A stretch of DNA of 64,000 nt from NCBI RefSeq assembly GCF_963677845.1, contig NZ_OY782498.1, positions 1,805,518-1,869,517 of the forward strand, read 5' to 3'. Shown here piece by piece: positions 1-8,253 of the stretch. The position numbers were made by a program, and so were the translations under genes. The notes beneath the pieces were generated by a model, which worked only from the letters and a program-made list of their open reading frames with translations, was not told the origin of the DNA and searched no databases. Source of the DNA: an uncultured Pseudodesulfovibrio sp. (GTDB lineage: Bacteria > Desulfobacterota > Desulfovibrionia > Desulfovibrionales > Desulfovibrionaceae). Numbering within the stretch: the stretch's first letter is position 1; the number at the start of each line of letters is the position of its first letter.

Positions 1-121
1 AAACCCGTATGCTATCGACAATCTTTATTTTCTTATACTTATCGACATCGTCGGAAGCCTGAGCAACTGTGGCCCCCAGCACCATAGCCAACACAATCAC
101 CATACTCAAAAAACGCTTCAT
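1..121 (-). CDS. Secreted protein of unknown function, N-terminal fragment (runs off the left edge)
   Basis: The reverse strand encodes a classic signal peptide: MKRF followed by a hydrophobic stretch (LSMVIVLAMVLGATV) and a likely AQA cleavage site, then a charged mature start (SDDVDKYKKIKIVD). I chose the ATG at 121 because a GAGG lies six bases upstream; a second ATG at 127 abuts that GAGG and is too close. Only about 40 codons are in the window, so the family cannot be named. The leader resembles that of the porin at 3839, so an exported or envelope protein is likely. Confidence 0.6.
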   Translation of the reverse strand, partial: MKRFLSMVIVLAMVLGATVAQASDDVDKYKKIKIVDSIRV

Positions 122-200
122 TTTCATCCTCACACGGTTATTCGTTCAGAGAGAACACGTATTCCCATGATGATAACCACAGAGCGACAATTTTGTAAGC

Positions 201-242
201 AAAAAGAAAAGGACCTACGTGTCATCAAACACATAAGTCCTT
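201..242 (-). terminator. Intrinsic terminator of tRNA-Arg
   Basis: On the minus strand a 14-bp stem (AAGGACTTATGTGT against ACACGTAGGTCCTT, with two G-U pairs) and an 8-nt loop are followed by TTTTCTTTTT. It lies directly after the tRNA-Arg 3' end. Confidence 0.8.
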
Positions 243-252
243 AATTCCTTGA

Positions 253-329
253 TGGTGGGCTATGCAGGATTCGAACCTGCGACTTCTTGCTCCGGAGGCA
301 AGCACTCTATCCAACTGAGCTAATAGCCC
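253..329 (-). tRNA. tRNA-Arg (anticodon CCG)
   Basis: The reverse strand folds as a full cloverleaf. The acceptor GGGCTAT pairs with ATAGCCC, the anticodon stem CTTGC/GCAAG carries the loop CTCCGGA giving anticodon CCG, and the T-arm contains GGTTCGAATCC. The 3' CCA is encoded (253-255). It reads CGG arginine codons. A promoter-like element precedes it and an intrinsic terminator follows, so it appears to be a single-gene unit. Confidence 0.95.
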
Positions 330-341
330 ACAAGAAGCAAG

Positions 342-370
342 TAGCTATACTTCGCTCACTTCTTTGTCAA
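342..370 (-). promoter_or_regulatory. Probable sigma-70 promoter of tRNA-Arg
   Basis: The reverse strand has a perfect TTGACA (365-370). A TAGCTA lies 17 bp downstream, and an overlapping TATAGC is at 15 bp spacing. Transcription would start a few bases before the tRNA 5' end. Confidence 0.5.
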
Positions 371-493
371 GGATACATTAAATGCTCTAAAAAAAGAACA
401 CGTAAAACACAGGAAATACCGTAATGGTCTTTTCTCTTGCAAAAAAGTCTAAAAAAAGTCTATATGGCAAAAAGACAATTCGGCAGGGAGACA

Positions 494-1060
494 ATGGACA
501 CAAAACGCATCATCCTCGCGGTTAGCGGGGCAAGCGGCACTTTGTATGCCGCTTCATTAGTCAAGGCCCTGGGTGGTCGGAATGACGTGGAACTTCACGT
601 CATCATTTCTGACGCGGCCAAAAAAGTCCTTGCCCTTGAAACGGACCTTCCCATTGATGCCCTGACAAAAGGGGCAACCGCCATTCACGCACAGGATGAT
701 ATCGCGGCTCCGCCAGCAAGTGGTTCATGGCGACATGACGGCATGATTATCTGTCCCTGTTCCATGGCGACAGTATCTGCTGTGGCTACAGGCTTCGGAC
801 ACACACTCATCCACAGGGCCGCAGATGTCACCCTCAAGGAACGCGGCAGACTCGTTCTTGTTCCCCGGGAAGCTCCCTACTCCATCATTCATCTCGAAAA
901 CATGCTCACAGCCACCAAGGCCGGAGCTGTCGTTGTACCGGCGAGTCCGGGCTTTTATCATCGTCCGGCAACCATAGAGGACTTGGCTGATCACCTAGCC
1001 GGAAAAATCCTCGACCAATTGGACATCCCCCACACTCTGTTCACGCGGTGGGGGGAATAG
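494..1060 (+). CDS. ubiX: UbiX-type flavin prenyltransferase
   Basis: A 188-aa protein of the UbiX/Pad1 family, which prenylates FMN to make the cofactor (prFMN) for UbiD-type decarboxylases. Visible signatures are the N-terminal Rossmann-like AVSGASGTLYAA, the flavin/phosphate-site PCSMATVSA near residue 96, and the C-terminal run ADVTLKERGRLVLVPREAP. I start at the ATG at 494 (GGGAG just upstream); an upstream in-frame ATG at 437 would add 19 residues with no homology. No ubiD lies nearby; in this group the partner may serve menaquinone synthesis, which is inference. The next gene follows after 10 bp. Confidence 0.9.
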   Translation: MDTKRIILAVSGASGTLYAASLVKALGGRNDVELHVIISDAAKKVLALETDLPIDALTKGATAIHAQDDIAAPPASGSWRHDGMIICPCSMATVSAVATGFGHTLIHRAADVTLKERGRLVLVPREAPYSIIHLENMLTATKAGAVVVPASPGFYHRPATIEDLADHLAGKILDQLDIPHTLFTRWGE

Positions 1061-1070
1061 GAGACACACA

Positions 1071-1748
1071 ATGGAGATTACATGGTTCGGCCACGCAAAT
1101 TTCAGAATCAAGGCCGCTGATGCAACCCTGTTTATCGACCCATTTTTTGTGGGAAATCCCAGTGCCACCACTTCATACAAAGAAGTGGACGAGTGCTCTC
1201 TTATTCTGGTCACTCATGATCACAGTGACCATATAGGTCAAACGCTGGAACTCGCTATCAAACATGACGCCGAAGTCATTGCTATCTTCGACGTCATTCA
1301 GGAACTCATCAGACTCGGTTTACCCGAACATCTAGGCGTTGGCATGAACATTGGCGGCACTGTCACCCGACAAGGTCTGGACATAAAGATGGTTCAGGCC
1401 ATGCACTCCACAGTAAACGGAGCGCCTACAGGATTTATCATCACTGATCCAAAAGGATTATGTGTCTATAATTCCGGCGACACAGGGCTCTTCGGCGACA
1501 TGGAACTTTTCGGTAAATTCCACGACATTGACATTGCGATGCTGCCCATCGGGGGACGTTTCACCATGGACGCCAAACAGGCCGCCTATGCCTGCAAACT
1601 GCTTGGTTGCAAAAAAATAATCCCGCAACATTGGGGGACATGGCCTATTCTTGATCAAAATACCCAAACCATGGCAGAACAACTTGCTCTAACGTCACCC
1701 GACACGGAACTCCTGACTTTGGAAATCGACAAGCCGTTCGAGATTTAG
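1071..1748 (+). CDS. UPF0173-type MBL-fold metal-dependent hydrolase
   Basis: A 225-aa cytoplasmic metallo-beta-lactamase-fold protein. The metal motif THDHSDHIG (about residues 46-54), an early GHANF, and the later GGRFTMD...PQHWGTWP match the compact UPF0173 (YtkL-like) family, whose substrate is generally unknown. It starts 10 bp after ubiX with GGAGACACA before the ATG, so the two are probably cotranscribed. Its stop overlaps the convergent uvrC stop by a few bases (TTTAGG serves both). Confidence 0.85.
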   Translation: MEITWFGHANFRIKAADATLFIDPFFVGNPSATTSYKEVDECSLILVTHDHSDHIGQTLELAIKHDAEVIAIFDVIQELIRLGLPEHLGVGMNIGGTVTRQGLDIKMVQAMHSTVNGAPTGFIITDPKGLCVYNSGDTGLFGDMELFGKFHDIDIAMLPIGGRFTMDAKQAAYACKLLGCKKIIPQHWGTWPILDQNTQTMAEQLALTSPDTELLTLEIDKPFEI

Positions 1749-3583
1749 GCTTTTCTTGAAGCTTTTAGCGATTGCAAAGCTATATAAATTTTCTCTGCCC
1801 GCTTTCGACCAATACCGGGCAAAGCAGTAATATCCGCGCTGTCAGCCTTGATCATTTCGTCGACCGATGCGTATTGATCCCATAAAATTCGAGCTGTTTT
1901 AGGGCCAATGCCCGGAAGAGATGTCAGCTCACTGCTCAAAACAGCCTTCTTCCGCGATTTGCGTTGACGCCCAATAACAAATCGATGCGCCGCATCCCGC
2001 ATCTTCTGCAAGAACAATAACTCCGCACTGCCGGGCTTGAGCGGCATGGGATTCTTGCGCCCGGGCCGAAAAATAAAATCTCCCAACTCACCAGCCCGCC
2101 GGGACTCCCCTTTGGCAATGGAAGCCAACTCCCAACAAACATCATCCACACATTCATTCAAAGCCGCTTCGACCGCCGACAATTGCCCCCGCCCACCATC
2201 AATAAGCACCAGATCCGGCCAGGGCGGCCCGGATTCGACCCTCCGTCTGGCCCATGCTGACAACGCCGCATAGTCATCACCGGTCCCATCCAGCTCGGGA
2301 AAGGCATAGAGGCGAGAGGCCTCGGGGCTTCGCCGCCCCTCTTCAAACACCACCTGCCCAACCCGCATATTTGTGCCTGACAAATGCGATGCATCCACGC
2401 ACTCAATACGTACTGGCTCCTCGGGTAATCGCAGCACCTTCTGTAACCGTGCGGCAATGGTATCTCTTCGCTCACGCGCCTGCGCTCCAACACTCCGAGC
2501 CAATCCAACCAAGTGTTTTTCTTTGGTCGTTTGCGGCAAAGCGATGCGAACCAATCCGACTCCCCGATCAGCCAACACCTCGGACAAAGGCGAATCATCA
2601 AACTTGTAGGGTGATATAATCAATGAGGGGATAAATCGTCCCGGCCCATAGAACTGAGAAATAAAACTCTCAACCACCTCCGGCCCTTCATCCAACGTCA
2701 GGCCGGGCCAAAAAAATTGTTTCTCATCAAGCAACCGTCCTTGACGCACGAACAAAAGGCCAAGGCCAAGACCCTGTCCACTCTGAGCCAATCCGATAAC
2801 ATCCCGGTCACGGTTATCGTGGATGACCGCAATCTGCCCTTCCACGGTCTTTTTGACAGCACGAATCTGATCACGGAACACCGCGGCCTTTTCAAATTCC
2901 ATATCCTTGGATGCGACTTTCATCTGACGAGTCAGAGAATCAACCAACTCCATACTACGACCAGAAAGCAACATTTCAATGCGCTGAACCATATCATTAT
3001 ATAAGGGACGGTCCACTTCCTTGACGCACGGTGCCCAACATTGATGAATATCATGATACAGACAGGGGCGAATTCGATTTTTGAACGCCGTATCCGTACA
3101 TTTACGCAGAGGAAAAACCTTGCCAAGCAACTTCCATACGGTTCTGGCCGCAGTCGAGGATGTGAATGGGCCAAAATAGACAGAACCGTCACGAACAACT
3201 TTACGAGTAATAGATAACCGTGGGAACTCTGACTGCTTGTCCAGTTTAAACAAGGCGTACTGTTTGTCGTCCTTGAGCACGACATTATACCGGGGACGAT
3301 GCTTCTTGATCAGACCAGACTCCAAAAGCAAGGCTTCCTTCTCCGTACTGGTCAACAAAATATCCACTTTATGAACGTGACTGACAAGAGCAATGGTTTT
3401 CGGCGTATGATTCGCACTCGCTCGAAAATACGAGGACAACCGCTTGCGCAGGCTCTTGGCCTTACCAACATACAGGATACGCCCCCGGTCATTCTTCATT
3501 AAATAGACCCCGGGTGTATCCGGAAAATCAGCGGACAAAAATTTGAACTTTGTACCCATGGCAGTGTTGTTTTTTTTCGACAC
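1745..3583 (-). CDS. uvrC: Excinuclease ABC subunit C
   Basis: UvrC makes the dual incisions in nucleotide-excision repair after UvrAB damage recognition. The protein has an N-terminal GIY-YIG nuclease (PGVYLMKN...ILYVGKAKSLRKRLSSYF, residues 20-60), a central UVR helix pair that binds UvrB, an RNase H-like nuclease half (ECVDASHLSGTNMRVGQVVF; LVLIDGGRGQL) and C-terminal helix-hairpin-helix motifs (LPGIGPKTARIL; LPGIGRKRAEKI). I prefer the GTG start at 3583 (612 aa), which has GGAG five bases upstream. The ATG at 3559 lacks a ribosome-binding site, and a TTG at 3619 also lies in frame. Confidence 0.95.
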   Translation of the reverse strand: MSKKNNTAMGTKFKFLSADFPDTPGVYLMKNDRGRILYVGKAKSLRKRLSSYFRASANHTPKTIALVSHVHKVDILLTSTEKEALLLESGLIKKHRPRYNVVLKDDKQYALFKLDKQSEFPRLSITRKVVRDGSVYFGPFTSSTAARTVWKLLGKVFPLRKCTDTAFKNRIRPCLYHDIHQCWAPCVKEVDRPLYNDMVQRIEMLLSGRSMELVDSLTRQMKVASKDMEFEKAAVFRDQIRAVKKTVEGQIAVIHDNRDRDVIGLAQSGQGLGLGLLFVRQGRLLDEKQFFWPGLTLDEGPEVVESFISQFYGPGRFIPSLIISPYKFDDSPLSEVLADRGVGLVRIALPQTTKEKHLVGLARSVGAQARERRDTIAARLQKVLRLPEEPVRIECVDASHLSGTNMRVGQVVFEEGRRSPEASRLYAFPELDGTGDDYAALSAWARRRVESGPPWPDLVLIDGGRGQLSAVEAALNECVDDVCWELASIAKGESRRAGELGDFIFRPGRKNPMPLKPGSAELLFLQKMRDAAHRFVIGRQRKSRKKAVLSSELTSLPGIGPKTARILWDQYASVDEMIKADSADITALPGIGRKRAEKIYIALQSLKASRKA

Positions 3584-3838
3584 GTTCGCTCCAGATTGAA
3601 AGCATACTGTATTTTTCAAGACAAATCATCTTTTCCAGAAAGCACTTTAAACCTCTAAAATTAAAGACTTTTATAGATAATTTATGCGAGTTGAAGTTCA
3701 AAAATTTACACGGTAAAAAAATTTATACTTTTTGTATTTATTTCCTCAAAACCCCTTGCAAAAGCCTGAACCATACGATAAACAGAAAACAGTTTAGGCG
3801 TTCACTTGGTTTGAATTGCAAAAAAAGGAAGATTTATT

Positions 3839-5209
3839 ATGAAACGTTTGACTCTGCTTGCAGTCGCCCTGACCATGGTCTTGGGCATGGCTGCTACTTC
3901 TTTCGCAGCTCCCGAAGTTACCATCTCCGGTAACGTTCTGGTCAACGCTGTTTGGCGTGCCAACTGGGATTTCGCTGACAACAATGACGCTGTGAACAAA
4001 ACAACTCGCGCCATGGACATCCGTGAGCGTGCTGACCTGTACTTCACCGTTACTGCCAATGAAAACCTGAAAGCCGTTCTTGGCTTCCGTTCCGTTCGCG
4101 GCGACTGGGGTCAGGCTGGCATGGTTGCTGACCAGTCCGGTTCTGGCGCACTGAACACAATCGATCTGCGTGATGCATACATCGATTTCAACTGGCCCGG
4201 TACTTCCGTGAACGTTAAAGCTGGTCTCCAGCCCGTCGGCCTGCCCGCAGCAGTTGGTGGCGCCAGCATGGTTCACAATGCTCGCACCACTGGTGTGCTG
4301 ATCAGCTCCCCGATCACTGACAACGTCAGCGTTCTCGGTGGCTGGGTCCGCGCAGGCGATCTCAACACGACCGCTGCTGTTGATAACACCAACGATTCCG
4401 CTATTGATAGCTGGATTTTGGCTCTGCCCCTGAACTTTGAAGGCGTTGCCATGGCTCCTTACGTCATGTACGCCCCCATGGGCGCCAATGCTGGTAACAC
4501 CGCTTCTGCAGCAATCGTTGGCCTGACCAACCGTGCTGTCACTGGCGCTTACACCAACGATGCAATCAACAATGCTTACTGGCTCGGTACTGATTTCACC
4601 CTGTCCATGTTTGATCCTTTCGTAGTTCGTGCTGACCTGAACTACGGTCACGTTGATGGCGACAGAGACCTGTACGACCGTACCGGTTGGTTGTTCGACA
4701 TCGCTTTGGACTACACTGGCTTCGATTTCATGAACCTGTCCCTGACCTACGCCTACACCACTGGTGAAGACGATGACAACACCAACGGTTCCGAGCGTAT
4801 GCCTGTTCTCATCAACGACTGGGCTATCGGTTCCTTCTGGTTCGGCGGTGGCTTGATCACCGGTGACGATCTGGACAGCGACTCTGACAACATCGGCTTC
4901 CACGCCGTTGCTTTGTCCGCTACCGGCATCCAGTCCTTCGCTGAAGGCCTGACTCACGATGCTCACATCGTGTACGCCAAGGGTACCAACGACACCAACG
5001 CTGGTGGCATGGTCTACGGCGCTTCCTTGACCGAAGACGACACCATGTGGGAACTCGACTTCAACACCATGTACAAGATCTACGACGAACTGACCCTGTA
5101 CAATGGTCTTGGTTACGTCAATCTGGACCTCGACGAAGACGCTTGGGGCGCTAACGCTGACGGCGGCGACGCTTGGAAGTTCCAGATTGGTATGGTTTAC
5201 CAGTTCTAA
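3839..5209 (+). CDS. Major outer-membrane porin (Desulfovibrio homotrimeric type)
   Basis: A 456-aa beta-barrel porin with a signal peptide (MKRLTLLAVALTMVLGMAATSFA|AP). Alternating aromatic strands and a C-terminal phenylalanine (KFQIGMVYQF) fit Bam-dependent insertion. The acidic, Asn/Gly-rich loops and codon use dominated by a small set of C/T-ending codons suggest very high expression. It is monocistronic: a roughly 220-bp AT-rich upstream region separates it from divergent uvrC and a strong terminator follows. It is probably the general diffusion pore for small solutes; specificity cannot be read from sequence. Confidence 0.88.
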   Translation: MKRLTLLAVALTMVLGMAATSFAAPEVTISGNVLVNAVWRANWDFADNNDAVNKTTRAMDIRERADLYFTVTANENLKAVLGFRSVRGDWGQAGMVADQSGSGALNTIDLRDAYIDFNWPGTSVNVKAGLQPVGLPAAVGGASMVHNARTTGVLISSPITDNVSVLGGWVRAGDLNTTAAVDNTNDSAIDSWILALPLNFEGVAMAPYVMYAPMGANAGNTASAAIVGLTNRAVTGAYTNDAINNAYWLGTDFTLSMFDPFVVRADLNYGHVDGDRDLYDRTGWLFDIALDYTGFDFMNLSLTYAYTTGEDDDNTNGSERMPVLINDWAIGSFWFGGGLITGDDLDSDSDNIGFHAVALSATGIQSFAEGLTHDAHIVYAKGTNDTNAGGMVYGASLTEDDTMWELDFNTMYKIYDELTLYNGLGYVNLDLDEDAWGANADGGDAWKFQIGMVYQF

Positions 5210-5221
5210 TTTGATTAGAAC

Positions 5222-5239
5222 TTAAGCTGAAAAGCTTAA
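5222..5239 (+). repeat. Perfect short inverted repeat after the porin stop
   Basis: TTAAGCT-GAAA-AGCTTAA, a 7-bp perfect stem with a GAAA loop, lies 12 bp after the porin stop and before the terminator. It may stabilise the 3' end of the porin mRNA; this is inference. Confidence 0.5.
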
Positions 5240-5254
5240 TTGCCAAGTAACGCC

Positions 5255-5291
5255 AGAGGGCCGGGGAGTGCAAACCCCGGCCCTCTTTTAT
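5255..5291 (+). terminator. Intrinsic terminator of the porin gene
   Basis: A 12-bp GC-rich stem (AGAGGGCCGGGG with CCCCGGCCCTCT), loop AGTGCAAA, then TTTTATT. It is one of the strongest hairpins in the window, in keeping with a highly expressed gene. Confidence 0.9.
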
Positions 5292-5443
5292 TATTTTGTG
5301 TCGTCACAGCTGTGCTCAAAAATACGCAAAAACACTGAAACAATAAGATGATTATCAACAGCTATGCTCGACTTTTGGTTTTGCCTCGGATATATAATTC
5401 CTCCTTGGACAACAACACACCATATTGAATAGAGGTCATCATC

Positions 5444-6748
5444 ATGCCTTGCAGAGCATTGAAATATTCGACCAGCGACGATTGGTCCGCCATCCGTGAA
5501 TGGCTCGATCAACGCAAAGACCCTGACACCAAGGTCGACACCTTGGTGCGAGACATTCTAAACAATGTCAAAAATCGCGGCGATGAAGCGCTTGTGGAAT
5601 ATACCCGCAAATTCGACTGTGAATCTCTTCAAATTTCGCAGATACGAGTCCCGGTTGACATCATTAAAGCAGCCTTGTCGGATATCCCTGAATCCGATGT
5701 TGCCATTCTTGAAGAAGCCATTAATCGCGTACGCACTTTTCATACTAACCAAAAAGAAAAATCGTGGTGGACCACCGACGAAGATGGCACTATTCTCGGC
5801 CAAATGGTTCGCCCTATTGATCGTGTCGGCTTATACGTCCCCGGCGGTCAGGGCGGTGAAACGCCACTTATTTCCAGCCTCATTATGAACGCTGTCCCGG
5901 CTCAAGTTGCTGGCGTCAACTCCATTGCCGTCACTTCGCCTCCGCGCAAAGACGGCACTCTGAATCCACATATTTTGGCAACCGCCGCCCTACTTGGTCT
6001 GGACGAAGTCTATCTGGCTGGTTCCGCATGGGCCATTGGCGCTTTGGTCTATGGAACAGACACCATTGCACCGTGCGACATGCTGGCCGGTCCCGGAAAC
6101 ATCTTCGTTGCCACTGCTAAATCCCAACTTATCGGACATGTGGGCATTGACATGGTCGCCGGTCCCAGTGAAATCGCCATCCTTGCAGACGAATCCGCGA
6201 CTCCAGCATGGCTGGCCGCTGACATGCTCTCCCAAGCTGAACATGACCCATTGGCCGCATCCATTCTCGTCACCCCTGACACGGAATTGGCCACAAAGGT
6301 CAAAGACGAATTGATTGCCCAATGCGCCGAGTTGCCCCGTGGTGAAATCGCTGCAAAATCTTTGGAAGACTGGGGCGCCATTGTGACTGTGCCTGACCTT
6401 GAAACAGGTGCGGAATTTATCAACCTACTGGCTGCCGAACACCTTGAATTGGCCATTGCCGATCCATGGACCATGCTTGGTTCCATACGACATGCCGGGG
6501 CCATCTTCATGGGGCACAACTCACCTGAACCTGTTGGAGACTACTTCGCAGGCCCCAACCACGTACTGCCGACTTTGCGTACTGTCCGCTTCTCATCGGC
6601 TTTATCCGTGCAAAATTTCTGCAAGAAATCCAGCGTAATTGCGACCAGTCCAGACTTTGTTGCAGAACACGGTGACAAAATTGCCCGACTGGCACGCCTG
6701 GAAGGACTGGAAGCCCACGCCCGTAGCGTGGAAAAACGAACCAAGTAA
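5444..6748 (+). CDS. hisD: Histidinol dehydrogenase
   Basis: A 434-aa Zn enzyme that oxidises L-histidinol to L-histidine in two NAD-dependent steps, the last two reactions of histidine synthesis. Family landmarks are RPIDRVGLYVPGG, the signature GPGNIFVATAKSQLIG followed by VDMVAGPSEI-type residues, QAEHDPLA, the Glu-His pair in AAEHLEL, and GPNHVLPT. A GAGG lies eight bases before the ATG, and a TATAAT (5393-5398) lies upstream with no good -35. It is not in a his operon here but is followed after 27 bp by purC; both pathways share AICAR, a plausible reason for the pairing. Confidence 0.95.
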   Translation: MPCRALKYSTSDDWSAIREWLDQRKDPDTKVDTLVRDILNNVKNRGDEALVEYTRKFDCESLQISQIRVPVDIIKAALSDIPESDVAILEEAINRVRTFHTNQKEKSWWTTDEDGTILGQMVRPIDRVGLYVPGGQGGETPLISSLIMNAVPAQVAGVNSIAVTSPPRKDGTLNPHILATAALLGLDEVYLAGSAWAIGALVYGTDTIAPCDMLAGPGNIFVATAKSQLIGHVGIDMVAGPSEIAILADESATPAWLAADMLSQAEHDPLAASILVTPDTELATKVKDELIAQCAELPRGEIAAKSLEDWGAIVTVPDLETGAEFINLLAAEHLELAIADPWTMLGSIRHAGAIFMGHNSPEPVGDYFAGPNHVLPTLRTVRFSSALSVQNFCKKSSVIATSPDFVAEHGDKIARLARLEGLEAHARSVEKRTK

Positions 6749-6775
6749 TATTACATTAATAGAGAGGGAAGACTC

Positions 6776-7672
6776 ATGGCCGGCGTTCTGGAAACAAACA
6801 TCACCGAATATCCGCTCATTTCCAAGGGCAAGGTACGCGACATCTATGAAATTGATGACGACACCCTGCTCCTCGTGACCACAGACCGCCTTTCAGCGTT
6901 CGATGTGGTCATGCCTGATCCCATCGAAGATAAGGGCAAGGTCCTCAACCAGATCACTTTGTTCTGGATGAAAATGATGGAAGACCTCGTGCCCAATCAT
7001 ATAATCGCCACCAATGTGGACGACTACCCTGAGCCGCTTCATAAATACAAAGCGGAACTTCAAGACCGCAGTGTGCTTGCCAAAAAAGCCAAGCCCCTGC
7101 CCATCGAATGCATCGTGCGCGGTTTCATTACTGGTTCCGGTTGGAAGGATTACCAAAAAACTGGTGAAGTCTGCGGCCACAAGCTGCCCGCTAACCTGAA
7201 AGAATCCGAGATGCTTGAAAAGGCGTTGTTCACCCCATCCACCAAAGCTGATCTCGGCGACCATGATGAGAACATCACGCTGGATCAGGCTGCCGACCTG
7301 CTCGGTGAAGAGATGATGCGCAAGGTGGAAAAACTGACGCTGGACATTTACACTCGCGCTCGCGACTATGCCAAGGAACGCGGTATCCTCATTGCCGATA
7401 CCAAGTTCGAATTCGGCACAATTGATGGTGAATTGATCTTCATTGATGAAGCCCTGACACCGGATTCTTCCCGCTTCTGGCCTGAAGAAGGTTATGAACC
7501 CGGCAAATCACAGCCCAGCTTTGACAAGCAATACTTCCGCGATTGGTTGGAAGAAATCGGCTTCAACAAACAGCCCCCTGCACCAAGTATTCCGGCTGAT
7601 ATTGCTGCACAGACTCGTGCCAATTATCTGGAAGCATACAAACTTCTGACAGGTGAAAACCTCGAAGTATAG
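6776..7672 (+). CDS. purC: SAICAR synthase
   Basis: Phosphoribosylaminoimidazole-succinocarboxamide synthase (298 aa) condenses CAIR with aspartate in purine synthesis. It shows the ATP-binding start KGKVRDIYEID, TDRLSAFDVVMPDPI, the substrate motif PIECIVRGFITGSGWKDY and IADTKFEFG...DEALTPDSSRFW near the C terminus. At 298 aa it belongs to the longer class rather than the roughly 240-aa enterobacterial class. Its stop codon lies inside the AGGAGG of the following micro-ORF, so the two are likely translationally coupled. Confidence 0.95.
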   Translation: MAGVLETNITEYPLISKGKVRDIYEIDDDTLLLVTTDRLSAFDVVMPDPIEDKGKVLNQITLFWMKMMEDLVPNHIIATNVDDYPEPLHKYKAELQDRSVLAKKAKPLPIECIVRGFITGSGWKDYQKTGEVCGHKLPANLKESEMLEKALFTPSTKADLGDHDENITLDQAADLLGEEMMRKVEKLTLDIYTRARDYAKERGILIADTKFEFGTIDGELIFIDEALTPDSSRFWPEEGYEPGKSQPSFDKQYFRDWLEEIGFNKQPPAPSIPADIAAQTRANYLEAYKLLTGENLEV

Positions 7673-7681
7673 GAGGCTCCC

Positions 7682-7831
7682 ATGCCTGAATGGTTGCAAC
7701 TCGTAGGCCTTGTTATTCTTGGGCTTGTTATCGGACGAATGGTCCGTGGCAAATTCGGCGGAGGCGGCTGAGGCCCCTCAAATGACAAATGCGGCTGGAC
7801 GCCGCCGGAAAAAGATGATCAAGATAAATAG
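7682..7831 (+). CDS. Candidate small membrane selenoprotein (in-frame UGA at 7769-7771)
   Basis: A strong AGGAGG, seven bases before the ATG, overlaps the purC stop. The first 29 codons encode one hydrophobic helix (WLQLVGLVILGLVIG), a basic patch (RMVRGKF) and GGGG. Next is UGA, and the same frame stays open for 19 more codons (GPSNDKCGWTPPEK..., hydrophilic, one Cys seven residues after the UGA) before TAG. A SECIS-like hairpin (7791-7805) follows the UGA at 24 nt. With selenocysteine insertion the product is 49 aa with a cytoplasmic Gly-rich Sec tail, faintly like the GGU-G tails of eukaryotic SelK/SelS. The alternative is a 29-aa membrane peptide ending at UGA. I do not recognise a bacterial family. 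Confidence 0.6.
7791..7805 (+). promoter_or_regulatory. Putative bacterial SECIS hairpin
   Basis: GCGGC-TGGAC-GCCGC forms a perfect 5-bp stem with a 5-nt apical loop, UGGAC. The loop begins 24 nt after the last base of the UGA. Known bacterial SECIS elements have a short upper stem, a small loop with G among its first two bases, and about 16-37 nt from UGA to loop; this element fits all three. No computation was run. Confidence 0.5.
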
Positions 7832-7857
7832 ATAACCGGAGGGGATGCTGTTCCGAC

Positions 7858-7887
7858 TTGACAGGTACGGTAAATACAACTACTAAT
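7858..7887 (+). promoter_or_regulatory. Probable promoter of the rpsF operon
   Basis: A perfect -35 TTGACA (7858-7863) is followed 17-18 bp later by TACTAAT, giving a -10 of TACTAA or ACTAAT. It would give a leader of roughly 55-60 nt before rpsF. Confidence 0.5.
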
Positions 7888-7900
7888 CCCCTCTTGCCTT

Positions 7901-7926
7901 GCCCTCCTCCAATTTGTGGAGCAGGG
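7901..7926 (+). promoter_or_regulatory. Stem-loop in the rpsF leader
   Basis: GCCCT-C-CTCCA, loop ATTTG, TGGAG-C-AGGGC: two 5-bp helices separated by a C-C mismatch, 25 nt before the rpsF start. No U-run follows, so it is not a terminator. Some rpsF leaders bind the S6:S18 complex as feedback; whether this is such an element is inference, as the family's CCG-box is not obvious. Confidence 0.4.
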
Positions 7927-7951
7927 CCAATGACCAAAAGGAGTAATACTA

Positions 7952-8242
7952 ATGGCTAACAACTACGAGACGCTCGTGCTTCTCTCCCCGGAGTTGGCTG
8001 AGGAAAACAGGAAAGAAATCCTGGAAAACCTCACCACCATCGTGGACCGTGAAGGCGGCAAAATGGTTGAGACCGATGATTGGGGCATGCGCCAGCTGGC
8101 CTACCCCGTCGAAAAGCAGACCCGTGGATACTACGTCCGCCTTGTGTACGCCGCTCCCGGCGCACTGGTTGCCGAACTGGAACGCAACATCCGCATCACC
8201 GACGGCATCTTCAAGTTCATGACCGTCAAACTGGCTGCCTAG
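7952..8242 (+). CDS. rpsF: 30S ribosomal protein S6
   Basis: S6 (96 aa) sits on the small-subunit platform and pairs with S18. The sequence has the family's [14 protein letters not shown] start, the [23 protein letters not shown] core, and the FKFMTVKL end. AGGAG lies eight bases before the ATG. It starts the conserved rpsF-rpsR-rplI cluster. Confidence 0.97.
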   Translation: MANNYETLVLLSPELAEENRKEILENLTTIVDREGGKMVETDDWGMRQLAYPVEKQTRGYYVRLVYAAPGALVAELERNIRITDGIFKFMTVKLAA

Positions 8243-8253
8243 GAGGTTTCACC

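Noticed and set aside
3794-4966. A 390-codon open frame opposite the porin gene.
   Set aside because: It mirrors a highly biased porin sequence with few stops on the complement; no domain, ribosome-binding site or start is supported.
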